A DNA stretch of 11,292 nt from Fimbriimonadaceae bacterium (GCA_025451715.1 JANWJY010000082.1:1-11292); one strand, 5' to 3'. Shown: positions 1 to 6,979, counted from the first letter of the stretch. The notes: generated by a model not told the origin, from the sequence alone. Program-made: numbers and translations.

Positions 1-54
1 CCCGGCACCGAGTCCGAGCATGACGTCGATCCGTGCCTGTTGCGGGCGGCGTGA

Positions 55-555
55 GCCAGCGAAGATCGCGCCGCGCTCGGCGAGCCGACGTCCGAGCAGA
101 CGGACGAGATGCTCTCTGCGCTACTGAAGTTCAAGGGACTGGCGAACAGAATGGAGGTCGTGGGTGAGAAGGGGGGCGTGCTGGTCGTGAACAACTCGAT
201 GTGCACGAACCCGGCGGCGGTGGTCGCGAGCAGCAGCGGTCTCAAGCGCAGACAGCGGCTGATCCTGGGCGGCAACAGGAAGCAGCTCGATTTCACGCCG
301 GTAGGCGAGTACTTGCGGGGGACGCCGCACTTCGCGTACCTCTTCGGGCCCGATACGGACGGATTGAACAGTCAGTTACAGGGCTCGTGGCCGTCCTTTC
401 CTTCAATGCAGGACGCTTTTCACGCGGCGGTCGCGGACGCCGAGGCTGGCGACGCGGTCGTACTGATGCCGGGTTGCGCCTCGGCGGAGCCGTACGCGAA
501 CTTTCGCGAGCGGGGCGACGCGTTCCGGGCGATGGCGCAGGAGTGGCTGTCGTGA
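55..555 (+). CDS. murD: MurD-like ligase, C-terminal part (frame broken upstream)
   Basis: This is the C-terminal substrate-binding domain of a Mur ligase of the MurD type, the cytoplasmic enzyme that adds D-glutamate to UDP-MurNAc-L-Ala. Seen: a FKGLxxRMEVVGE segment (about 130-168), an NNSMCTNP segment in place of the MurD motif DSKATN, and near the end MPGCASAEPYANFRERGDAF, matching the MurD hallmark SPGCASFDxFxxFxxRG. The frame is open only from 55, because TGA at 52-54 interrupts it. The ATP-binding and central domains lie left of the window or are out of frame. The first ATG is at 109 and would give a 148-residue C-terminal domain only. The stop (553-555) shares one base with the ftsW start. 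It could be a pseudogene, a sequencing frameshift, or a real gene decayed at this point. The family is fairly sure; intactness is not. Confidence 0.6.
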   Translation, partial: ASEDRAALGEPTSEQTDEMLSALLKFKGLANRMEVVGEKGGVLVVNNSMCTNPAAVVASSSGLKRRQRLILGGNRKQLDFTPVGEYLRGTPHFAYLFGPDTDGLNSQLQGSWPSFPSMQDAFHAAVADAEAGDAVVLMPGCASAEPYANFRERGDAFRAMAQEWLS

Positions 556-1766
556 TGAAGCGTCTGAACATGGATCCCGTGCTGTTCTGGTCGTGCCTCC
601 TTGTCTCGTTGGCGGGGCTGGTGGCGATCTGGAACGCAGGGTACGCGCGCAGCGAAGGCTCGGTGTTCCCCCGGGAGCTGAAGCACCAGATCGTTTACTT
701 GGTCATCGCCCTGGTCGCCGGGTGGGGGTGTTCGTTCATCCCTCGCAAGTCATGGCGGTGGTTGGCGTGGGTCGGGCTCGGACTGAGCGTAGCGGCGCTG
801 GTGGCAGTGCAGATTCCTGGGGTCGGAGTTTCGATAGGTGGCGCGCAGCGGTGGATCGGTATCGGGCGATTTACGATTCAGCCTTCGGAGTTCATCAAGC
901 TGGCGGTGATCATGTTCCTGGCGGCGACGATGGCGGGACACGTCGCTTGGCAAGAGCCGCGCAAGGCGTTCAAGAACTTTGGTGAGAAGCTCGACCGCGT
1001 GTACTGGCCGAAGTTCAAGCGCGGGATTCCGTTGTTTCTGGTCCTAGTCTTGGCCGTGATGGTCGAACGGCAGCCGGACCTCGCGACAGGTGCGATGATC
1101 GTCGCGTGCGCGACCGGCGTGATCGTCGTCGCGGGCGTTTCGAAGAAGTCGCTGATCCTCTTGGGGCTTGGCGGCTTGTTGGCTGTCGGGTTTGCGATCG
1201 TCGACGAGCCTTACCGGTTAGAACGATTTAGAGTCCACGCGCAAAGGTGGGAGGCGCAGAACAGGATGGACGGCGGGTATCAGACGGTCGTCAGCGAGAC
1301 CGCGCTCGCGCGCGGCGGCTTGTTCGGTGTCGGGATCGGAAACGGGACTGCGAAGCACCGTCTGCCCGCGCCGACGACGGACTTTGTTCTGGCGACGGTC
1401 GGCGAAGAGTTCGGGCTGGTCGGTGTGCTGTCTCTGGTCGGGTTGTTAGGCGTCGTCACTTGGCGGCTCTTCTGGCTCGCTGCGCGCGCGCCAGACTCGT
1501 TTGGGCGGCTGGCGCTGGTGGGGATGGCGGTGTGGATCGGCATCCAGACGTGCACCAGCGTGATGATGGTGAACGGGAGCCTGCCGCCGATCGGTATCCC
1601 ATTGCCCTTCGTGAGCTTTGGCGGGTCGAGCCTTCTCGCACTATGGATGGGCATCGGTCTTTCGATGTCGATGACTCCTCAAATCTCTCAGAAGAAGGAG
1701 GTGGAGCAACCTGCGACTGGCAGTTACGGGTGGCGGGACAGGCGGCCACGTGTTCCCAGCGCGTGA
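555..1766 (+). CDS. ftsW: FtsW, SEDS-family septal peptidoglycan polymerase
   Basis: This is a polytopic inner-membrane protein of 403 residues. The SEDS family polymerises lipid II glycan strands at the division septum together with a class B PBP. Seen: many hydrophobic segments; the signature IGGAQRWIGIGRFTIQPSEF (about 94-113) followed by IKLA; a QPDLATG motif (about 173-179); the block GVGIGNGTAKHRLPAPTTDF (about 258-277), whose Asp276 matches the essential extracellular aspartate of the family; EEFGLVG; and LPFVSFGGSSLL (about 350-361). ATG 555 was chosen because it overlaps the murD stop (TGATG), has AGGAG at 539-543, and starts just before the first membrane segment. A reading from 201 would only overlap murD. 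The last 18 codons overlap murG in another frame. RodA is the alternative, but the dcw context supports FtsW. Confidence 0.96.
   Translation: MKRLNMDPVLFWSCLLVSLAGLVAIWNAGYARSEGSVFPRELKHQIVYLVIALVAGWGCSFIPRKSWRWLAWVGLGLSVAALVAVQIPGVGVSIGGAQRWIGIGRFTIQPSEFIKLAVIMFLAATMAGHVAWQEPRKAFKNFGEKLDRVYWPKFKRGIPLFLVLVLAVMVERQPDLATGAMIVACATGVIVVAGVSKKSLILLGLGGLLAVGFAIVDEPYRLERFRVHAQRWEAQNRMDGGYQTVVSETALARGGLFGVGIGNGTAKHRLPAPTTDFVLATVGEEFGLVGVLSLVGLLGVVTWRLFWLAARAPDSFGRLALVGMAVWIGIQTCTSVMMVNGSLPPIGIPLPFVSFGGSSLLALWMGIGLSMSMTPQISQKKEVEQPATGSYGWRDRRPRVPSA
1695..1702 (+). promoter_or_regulatory. Strong Shine-Dalgarno for murG
   Basis: AAGGAGGT lies inside the 3' end of ftsW and ends 8 bases before CTG 1711. 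This is ideal spacing for initiation there and decides the murG start. It is among the best ribosome-binding sites in the window, which fits a need to compensate for a weak start codon. Confidence 0.75.
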
Positions 1767-2802
1767 GGTCGCGCGCGTTGCGCTGGAGAGCGGCTGGGAG
1801 GTCGCGTACTTCGGCTCTCACCGCGGCATCGAGGGAAAGGCGTGCCAGAAGGCGGGCCTGCCCTTTTACGCGTTTCCTTCGGAGCCGCTCTATCGCCTGT
1901 GGACGCCACGCGGCGCGCGTGCGGCGTGGAACCTGTTTCGTTCGCGGCGGCTCGCGGGCGTGTCGTTGGCGGCTTACGGCGCCGACGTCGTTTTCTCGAC
2001 AGGCGGTTACGCATCTGCGCCAGTGGTCTCTGCCGCCAAATCTCTTCGCGTTCCTTACGTGATCCACGAGCAGAACACGGTGCCGGGGCGGACGAACAGG
2101 ATCCTGGGCCAATCGGCTGCGTTCGTGTGCACTGTGTTCGATTCTTCTGCCCGGTACTTTCCCCGCGACCGGACGCGGATGACGGGGATTCCCATCCGGC
2201 GGGAGCTGCGCGCCTCGGCACAGGGCTCGCTTCCGCTGACGCACTCGTTAGAGAAGGCGGCTCCGATCGTGCTGGTGATGGGCGGGTCGCAGGGGAGCGA
2301 GGCGATCAACGACATGGCTCTCGCGACCGCGGTGAGGATGGCGTCGACTCCAGTGCAGTGGCTCCACATCACAGGAGCGAAGCACTTCGAGCGTACGATC
2401 GCGAGCAAGACAAAGATGGCGGTGCGGTCGGACTACACGATCAAGGCGTACCTGGACGCGGCGGAGATGGCCTCGGCGCTGTTCTCGTGCTCTCTCGCGG
2501 TGTGCCGGAGCGGGGCTGGGACCTTGGCCGAACTCGCGGCGTTCCGGAAGCCTTCTATCCTCGTGCCATTTCCCAGCGCCTTTGGAGACCACCAGCGGTT
2601 CAACGCGCTCGACTTCGAGAAGATGGGGGCGGCGGAGGTGGTCTTGCAGGGCGAGCTGCGGGCGGCGGTGCTGGAGGCGCGGATCCTGGGGTGGCTTTCC
2701 GACCGTTCCCGGCTCGAGCGGGCCGAAGCGAGCCTGGCGGCCTGGGACAAGCCCGGCGCGGCCGCGGCGATATTGGGAATCCTAGAGGAGGCCGCGCAAT
2801 GA
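1711..2802 (+). CDS. murG: MurG, lipid II-forming GlcNAc transferase, apparent CTG start
   Basis: MurG is a peripheral membrane GT-B enzyme that transfers GlcNAc from UDP-GlcNAc to lipid I, making lipid II. Counting from CTG 1711 it has 363 residues, close to the 355 of E. coli. Seen: the glycine-rich loop TGGGTGGHVFPA (about 6-17), STGGYASAP (about 97-104), HEQN (119-122), GGSQG (191-195), RSGAGTLAE (266-274) and DHQRFNA (293-299), all expected MurG motifs. The frame is open from 1675 (TGA at 1672-1674) with no ATG, GTG or TTG before GTG 1750. Starting at 1750 would remove the whole N-terminal glycine loop, so the start must be CTG 1711 (or CTG 1717). It overlaps ftsW by 56 bases, and its stop overlaps the murC start in ATGA. 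The function is very sure; the start is inferred. Confidence 0.93.
   Translation: MRLAVTGGGTGGHVFPAREVARVALESGWEVAYFGSHRGIEGKACQKAGLPFYAFPSEPLYRLWTPRGARAAWNLFRSRRLAGVSLAAYGADVVFSTGGYASAPVVSAAKSLRVPYVIHEQNTVPGRTNRILGQSAAFVCTVFDSSARYFPRDRTRMTGIPIRRELRASAQGSLPLTHSLEKAAPIVLVMGGSQGSEAINDMALATAVRMASTPVQWLHITGAKHFERTIASKTKMAVRSDYTIKAYLDAAEMASALFSCSLAVCRSGAGTLAELAAFRKPSILVPFPSAFGDHQRFNALDFEKMGAAEVVLQGELRAAVLEARILGWLSDRSRLERAEASLAAWDKPGAAAAILGILEEAAQ
2785..2791 (+). promoter_or_regulatory. Shine-Dalgarno for murC-ddl
   Basis: GAGGAGG near the end of murG stands 7 bases before ATG 2799. With the ATGA stop/start overlap, this fixes the start of the fused gene and suggests coupled translation from murG. 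Confidence 0.7.
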
Positions 2803-5093
2803 GGACCCCGCAGGAGATCGCGACAGCGTTCAACGACCGTTCCGAACTGGACGGCCGGCGGTCGTTCGTGCTGGTCGGGATCGGGGGGGCGGGGATGAGC
2901 GGAGTGGCGCGGATGCTGGTCTCGCGCGGGTTCTCGGTGCGCGGGACGGACCTGGTGGACTCTCGGGTGATCGGGGAGCTGCGGGCTTTGGGGGTTGAGG
3001 TCCGGATCGGGCACACGGCCGAGGTCGTTTGCGACGGCGATGCTGTTGTTGTTTCCGATGCGATCCCGTTGGCGACTTCGCCCGAAGTGCGCCGCGCGCG
3101 GGAAATCGGGTGTCCGGTGTTCCGTCGGTCGCAGGCCCTGGGGTGGCTGCTCAAGGACAAGAAGCTGATCGCCGTGACGGGGACGCACGGTAAGACGACC
3201 ACGACGGGGATGATCGGTGCGGGTTTGATCGCTGCTGGCTTGGACCCGACGATCGTTGTTGGAGCGGAGGTGCCGCAGTTTGGTGGTTCGGTGGTGGAAG
3301 GGAAGGGAGAGTGGGCGGTGGTGGAGGCTTGCGAGGCGTACGACTCGTTCCACGACTTCGATCCGACGATCGTGGTGCTGACGAACTTGGAGTTGGACCA
3401 CGTGGACTTTCATGGCAACTGGGAGGGGCTCAGAAACTCCGCTGTGAAGTTCCTTCGTCGGCTTGGAGCCGACGGTGTTGTGGTCTATACGGATTCGAGT
3501 AGTGGGGCGTCAGAGGTAGTCGAAGAGAGCGGCGTGCCCTCAGATCGGATTTCCAAATCAATGCGAGAAGGGTATTCAGTCGCGCGCAATCCACGTCCAG
3601 GAGAGCACAACGCCATTAATGCGGGAGTAGCGCGCGAGGTTCTTGGCATCGTAGCGGCAATCGGCCTCGAGCGAAACGGCATCCTGAATGAACTCCTTCA
3701 TCGAATCGCAATTGGAGAAGACTTGTTGCCGTTCACCGGAGCTGAACGAAGGCTACAAGTGTTGCAGTCGGGCGAGATCGACGTCGTCGACGACTATGCG
3801 CACCACCCGACGGAGATCAGGGCGAGCATCCAGGCGCTGCGAGAGAAGTTCCCCGACCGGCGGCTTGTGATCGCCTACCAGCCGCACCTCTATTCGCGCA
3901 CGAAGGACCTGATCCCGGAGTTCGCAGCCGCGCTCGACCTTGCCGACCACGTTTTCCTGACCGACATCTACCCGGCGCGAGAAGACCCGGTCCCGGGCGT
4001 GAGCAGCCTGAGGATCGCGGAGCTGATGGAGACGCCGGTAACGTACGTGCCCAGCCGTCACCTGCTGCCAAGAAAAGTCAAAGCGTTCGCAAAGAAGGGC
4101 GACGTGGTCGTGGGGATGGGTGCGGGGAACATCGAGAGTTTCGCGCCGGACTTCATTCTGGAGCTGCAAAGGAGAGGCAATAAGGTTGCGGTGGTGTACG
4201 GCGGAGACAGCGCGGAGAGGGAAGTGAGCCTCCATTCCGGAAGGGAAGTGCACAAGGCACTGATAGAGCTCGGATACGACGCGACGCTGCTGGATGCCAC
4301 CGAAATGCTGCTCAACAAGGGCGACACGAGCGCGCTGAAGGGCACCGACCGCCCCGACCTCGCGTTCCTGTGCGTGCACGGCACGCACGCCGAGGACGGC
4401 GCGATCCAGGGCTTCTTCGAACTGCTGCACATCCCTTACACCGGTAGCGGGATGCAGGCGAGCGCGATCGCGATGGACAAGGCGCTGACCAAGCAAGTGC
4501 TCGAGGCGAGCGGGCTCCCGACGCCGAAGGGCGTGAAGTGGCACAGGCGCGACGCGCGGCCAGAATTCCCGAAGGCGCCGGTGATCGTTAAGCCGAACGC
4601 GCAGGGCTCGACCGTCGGACTGAGTTTCGTCGAGAGAGACGACCAGCTCGAAAGGGCGATCAAGACTGCGTTCGCGTACGACGACTCGATCTTGGTCGAG
4701 GAGTGGGTGAAGGGAACAGAGATCTCTACGCCGGTCGCTGGAGAGGAAGTGTTGCCAGCGGTCGAGATCGTGCCTGCCAGCGGGCGGTACGACTTTGCGG
4801 CCAAGTACACGCCCGGCGCGACGGAAGAAGTGTGCCCGGCAAGAATCACCAAGGAACAGGAGCAGAAGGCGGGCGAGCTTGCCTTAAGAGCGCACCGTGC
4901 GCTTGGCTGTCGCGATGTGACGAGAACAGACATGATCGTAAGCGGAGACAAGATCGTGGTGCTCGAGGTCAACACGCTCCCCGGGATGACGGCGACGAGC
5001 CTCGTGCCCAAGAGCGCCCTGACCCACGGATGGAGCTTCAACGACCTCGTGAGATGGATGACCGAAGATGCGCTCAAAACGGCCGCAGAATAG
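2799..5093 (+). CDS. murC-ddl: MurC-Ddl fusion: UDP-MurNAc--L-Ala ligase / D-Ala-D-Ala ligase
   Basis: This is one 764-residue frame holding two cytoplasmic ATP-dependent ligases of peptidoglycan precursor synthesis. MurC (about 1-459) adds L-Ala to UDP-MurNAc. Seen: VGIGGAGMSGVARML (26-40), P-loop GTHGKTTTT with Lys132, EACEAYDSF and TNLELDHVDFHGNW, GEHNAINA (268-275), DDYAHHPTEI (331-340) and YQPHLYSRTKDL (360-371), ending with VGMGAGNI. Ddl (about 462-764) makes D-Ala-D-Ala for MurF. Seen: KVAVVYGGDSAEREVSLHSG from 462, HGTHAEDGAIQG (the usual GEDG is AEDG here), IPYTGSG, a KPNAQGSTVG grasp loop, YDFAAKY, and probable metal ligands in TRTDM (Asp711) and LEVNTLPGMT (Glu723, Asn725). At the junction the codon before Lys462 is AAT, so Ddl has no start codon of its own. 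MurC-Ddl fusions are known in Chlamydia. No murB lies beside it. Confidence 0.93.
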   Translation: MRTPQEIATAFNDRSELDGRRSFVLVGIGGAGMSGVARMLVSRGFSVRGTDLVDSRVIGELRALGVEVRIGHTAEVVCDGDAVVVSDAIPLATSPEVRRAREIGCPVFRRSQALGWLLKDKKLIAVTGTHGKTTTTGMIGAGLIAAGLDPTIVVGAEVPQFGGSVVEGKGEWAVVEACEAYDSFHDFDPTIVVLTNLELDHVDFHGNWEGLRNSAVKFLRRLGADGVVVYTDSSSGASEVVEESGVPSDRISKSMREGYSVARNPRPGEHNAINAGVAREVLGIVAAIGLERNGILNELLHRIAIGEDLLPFTGAERRLQVLQSGEIDVVDDYAHHPTEIRASIQALREKFPDRRLVIAYQPHLYSRTKDLIPEFAAALDLADHVFLTDIYPAREDPVPGVSSLRIAELMETPVTYVPSRHLLPRKVKAFAKKGDVVVGMGAGNIESFAPDFILELQRRGNKVAVVYGGDSAEREVSLHSGREVHKALIELGYDATLLDATEMLLNKGDTSALKGTDRPDLAFLCVHGTHAEDGAIQGFFELLHIPYTGSGMQASAIAMDKALTKQVLEASGLPTPKGVKWHRRDARPEFPKAPVIVKPNAQGSTVGLSFVERDDQLERAIKTAFAYDDSILVEEWVKGTEISTPVAGEEVLPAVEIVPASGRYDFAAKYTPGATEEVCPARITKEQEQKAGELALRAHRALGCRDVTRTDMIVSGDKIVVLEVNTLPGMTATSLVPKSALTHGWSFNDLVRWMTEDALKTAAE

Positions 5094-5823
5094 AAAGAAG
5101 AAACGGAAGAAGCAGAAGCGGGTCTGGACGCCCCCGACCGACTGGACGCCTTGGCTCTGGGGGTTCTTCTCGCTGCACTTCATCTTCGGGCTCTACTTCA
5201 GCCCCGTGACTGGTGCGCGAACGATCCGTGTTACCGGGGCATCCGGCAACGACCAGCAGCGGATCAGGTCGTTCTTAATGGCCATCAAAGACTCGCCGTT
5301 TCTCCGGGTGAACAGGCCGCGGATCCAATCACAGGCCCTGGACAACATGGCTGTGGAACGTGCCGAGTACCGGGCGAACCTGTTCGGACGGGGGGTGCTG
5401 GAGCTGGTCTATAAGCGCCCCGTAGCGAAAGTCGCGGGGACGGAGGGGCTCTACCTCTCGGGCAGGGGCTCGGTTTTCTCCCTGAAGGGGGAAGTGCCGA
5501 TGAAAGTGACCGTGGAGCCGCCTTTTCCTGTAGGGCAGCGCAATCTGTCAGTCTTTAGTTCTTGGCGGTCGGGGGTGGCGGCCCGGATGTGCGAAAATAT
5601 AGGCGAACGGCTACCGGAAGAGGAATGGCGTTTGGTCGTCTCGCGCACGGGGTTCATCGACCTTGTGCCGGACGTCGGCGGAACGGTCGAGTTCGGCTCA
5701 TTCAAGGACGCGGACCTGAAAGTGCAGGCGTTGGAAGACATCCTTCGCGACGACCCTGGACTTCTCGGACGCGTGAGCAAGCTGGTTCTGACATCGCCTT
5801 CCAACCCGGTCAAAGTTCCATGA
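5068..5823 (+). CDS. ftsQ: FtsQ/DivIB-type division protein
   Basis: This is a single-pass membrane protein of 251 residues. FtsQ/DivIB bridges early and late divisome proteins and, with the FtsL and FtsB/DivIC partners, controls septal synthesis. Seen: a very basic cytoplasmic tail (residues 1-18, mostly Lys and Arg), one membrane segment (about 27-45), and a POTRA-like domain opening with ARTIRVTGASG (50-60) and closing with LELVYKRPVAKVAG (about 111-124). A beta-rich domain follows, containing TVEFGSFKDADLKVQALEDI, which resembles the FtsQ region where a conserved Lys follows a short strand. ATG 5068 lies within the end of murC-ddl (26-base overlap) with no clear Shine-Dalgarno, suggesting coupling. 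Sequence conservation is modest, as usual for FtsQ, but architecture and position support the call. Confidence 0.88.
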   Translation: MRSKRPQNRKKKRKKQKRVWTPPTDWTPWLWGFFSLHFIFGLYFSPVTGARTIRVTGASGNDQQRIRSFLMAIKDSPFLRVNRPRIQSQALDNMAVERAEYRANLFGRGVLELVYKRPVAKVAGTEGLYLSGRGSVFSLKGEVPMKVTVEPPFPVGQRNLSVFSSWRSGVAARMCENIGERLPEEEWRLVVSRTGFIDLVPDVGGTVEFGSFKDADLKVQALEDILRDDPGLLGRVSKLVLTSPSNPVKVP

Positions 5824-5829
5824 GCGGAA

Positions 5830-6594
5830 ATGGATCCATTTAGGAAGAACAAGAGTTCGGCGTGGGTGTGGCCAGTCAGCCTTTTGGCCCTGGTCGTGGG
5901 ATGGTTTGCGAGCGTGGCGTGGATCACCGACAGCGTCGACAAGGGCCGGCTGGACAACCTTCCCCTCGACGTGCGCGAGCGCTTGATTTCGAGCAAGCTC
6001 GATGCGCAGTCAGAGCTCGTGTCGTTGCGCAGCGAGATCGAAAAGCTCCGTGAGGAGAACACGAAGTTCCAAAACCAGCTTGCTGACGGCAGCAAAGGGT
6101 CCGAGGAGATCAACAAGAGCCTTCAGAACACGAAGCTGTTCGCCGGCCTGACCGAGGCCGAGGGGTCTGGGCTGTCGATCATCCTGCGCGACTCTCGGCG
6201 GCCGGTCGAGAACGTCCTTGACCCGGGTGGCGGGATCATCCACGACACGGACGTGCTGAAGGTCGTTAACGAGCTTTGGAACGCGGGGGCCGAGGCGGTC
6301 GCCGTGAACGGCAAGCGCGTGGGTCCGCGGACGAACTTCCGCTGCGTCGGCTCGACGATCCTCGTCGACAGCATCAAGATCTCGCCGCCGATCAAGATCG
6401 ACGTGATCGGGGACAAACAGACGCTGATGGGTGCAATGAATATGCCTGGTGGCCCGCTCGACGAGATTAGGACCGTGGATCCGCAGATGGTGGAGATCGT
6501 GCCTGTGGAGAAGCACCGGCTCGCCGCCTTCACGGGATCGATGTCGTCGAAGTACGCAAAGATCGTTGATCCTAACGGGACAGGCAGACCGTAG
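5830..6594 (+). CDS. DUF881-family membrane protein (YlxW/YlxX-like)
   Basis: This 254-residue protein has one N-terminal membrane segment (about 12-32), a heptad-like coiled coil (about 57-86, rich in Glu, Lys and Leu) and a DUF881 domain (about 110-230). Family features seen: GSGLSIILRDS, IIHDTDVLKVVNELWNAGAEAVAVNGKRV (139-164), and CVGSTILVDS. In B. subtilis two relatives, ylxW and ylxX, sit between divIB and ftsA, the same place as here. The biochemical role is not established. The layout of a short cytoplasmic tail, a membrane helix and an extracytoplasmic coiled coil resembles DivIC/FtsL-type divisome linkers, so a division-linked scaffold role is possible but inferred. It starts 6 bases after the ftsQ stop with only a weak GAGCGGA upstream. 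Its stop shares one base with the next start (TAGTG). Confidence 0.9.
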   Translation: MDPFRKNKSSAWVWPVSLLALVVGWFASVAWITDSVDKGRLDNLPLDVRERLISSKLDAQSELVSLRSEIEKLREENTKFQNQLADGSKGSEEINKSLQNTKLFAGLTEAEGSGLSIILRDSRRPVENVLDPGGGIIHDTDVLKVVNELWNAGAEAVAVNGKRVGPRTNFRCVGSTILVDSIKISPPIKIDVIGDKQTLMGAMNMPGGPLDEIRTVDPQMVEIVPVEKHRLAAFTGSMSSKYAKIVDPNGTGRP

Positions 6595-6974
6595 TGTTCC
6601 TGATCCCTCTGCTGGCCCTGACTCTCGGAGCCCTGCTCGGCATCATGCTCGGGGTGCCGGTCGGAGGGGTGTTCGGGTTGTACATCGCCGTAGGGGTGAT
6701 TGCGGGCCTAGATTCTGTTTTTGGCGGCTGGCGGAGCGCTTTAGAGGGTAAGTTTCAGAACGATGTCTTCCTCACGGGCTTCTTTAGCAACGTGCTGATC
6801 GCGTCGTTGCTGGCGTTCGTCGGCGACAACCTTGGAATCGACCTTTATTTGGCAGCCGTTCTCGTTATGGGTTGGCGCATGTTCACCAATCTGAGCATAA
6901 TTAGAAGGCACGCATTGAACCGTTGGCAGGACGCCAGGGCGCGCAGTCGGACAGACAGCACATCGGGCGACTAG
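6594..6974 (+). CDS. sbp: Small basic protein Sbp (DUF1290)
   Basis: This is a 126-residue integral membrane protein with a GTG start that overlaps the previous stop by one base. Seen: about four hydrophobic segments (roughly 1-18, 22-42, 58-76 and 80-95), and the family signature around LYLAAVLVMGWRMFTNLSII, followed by RRHALNRW and a short polar, basic tail. In B. subtilis sbp lies directly before ftsA, as here. Its function is not known; co-location with ftsA and ftsZ in several phyla suggests a link to division or envelope assembly. The start is taken as GTG 6594 because it begins immediately before the first membrane segment and keeps the tight operon spacing. Confidence 0.9.
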   Translation: MFLIPLLALTLGALLGIMLGVPVGGVFGLYIAVGVIAGLDSVFGGWRSALEGKFQNDVFLTGFFSNVLIASLLAFVGDNLGIDLYLAAVLVMGWRMFTNLSIIRRHALNRWQDARARSRTDSTSGD

Positions 6975-6979
6975 TTGAG

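Noticed and set aside
201..554. N-terminal extension of FtsW from an upstream ATG
   Set aside because: The added 118 residues are Arg/Gly-rich and overlap the MurD C-terminal domain in another frame. ATG 555 gives a standard FtsW length and start.
1456..2244. Long open frame on the - strand opposite ftsW and murG
   Set aside because: It is Arg- and Pro-rich with no recognisable domain and lies antisense to two well-supported genes. It is a normal by-product of high GC.
1842..2798. N-terminal extension of MurC-Ddl through the murG region
   Set aside because: The residues show no domain and are out of frame with MurG. ATG 2799 has a strong ribosome-binding site and begins a canonical MurC.
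2433..3413. 326-codon open frame on the - strand opposite murG and murC
   Set aside because: Low-complexity His, Arg and Pro composition, no domain, and the opposite strand encodes motif-rich MurG and MurC.
6923..6979. Earlier ATG for FtsA
   Set aside because: It would add 19 polar residues overlapping sbp. FtsA proteins start just before the first strand, as from ATG 6980.
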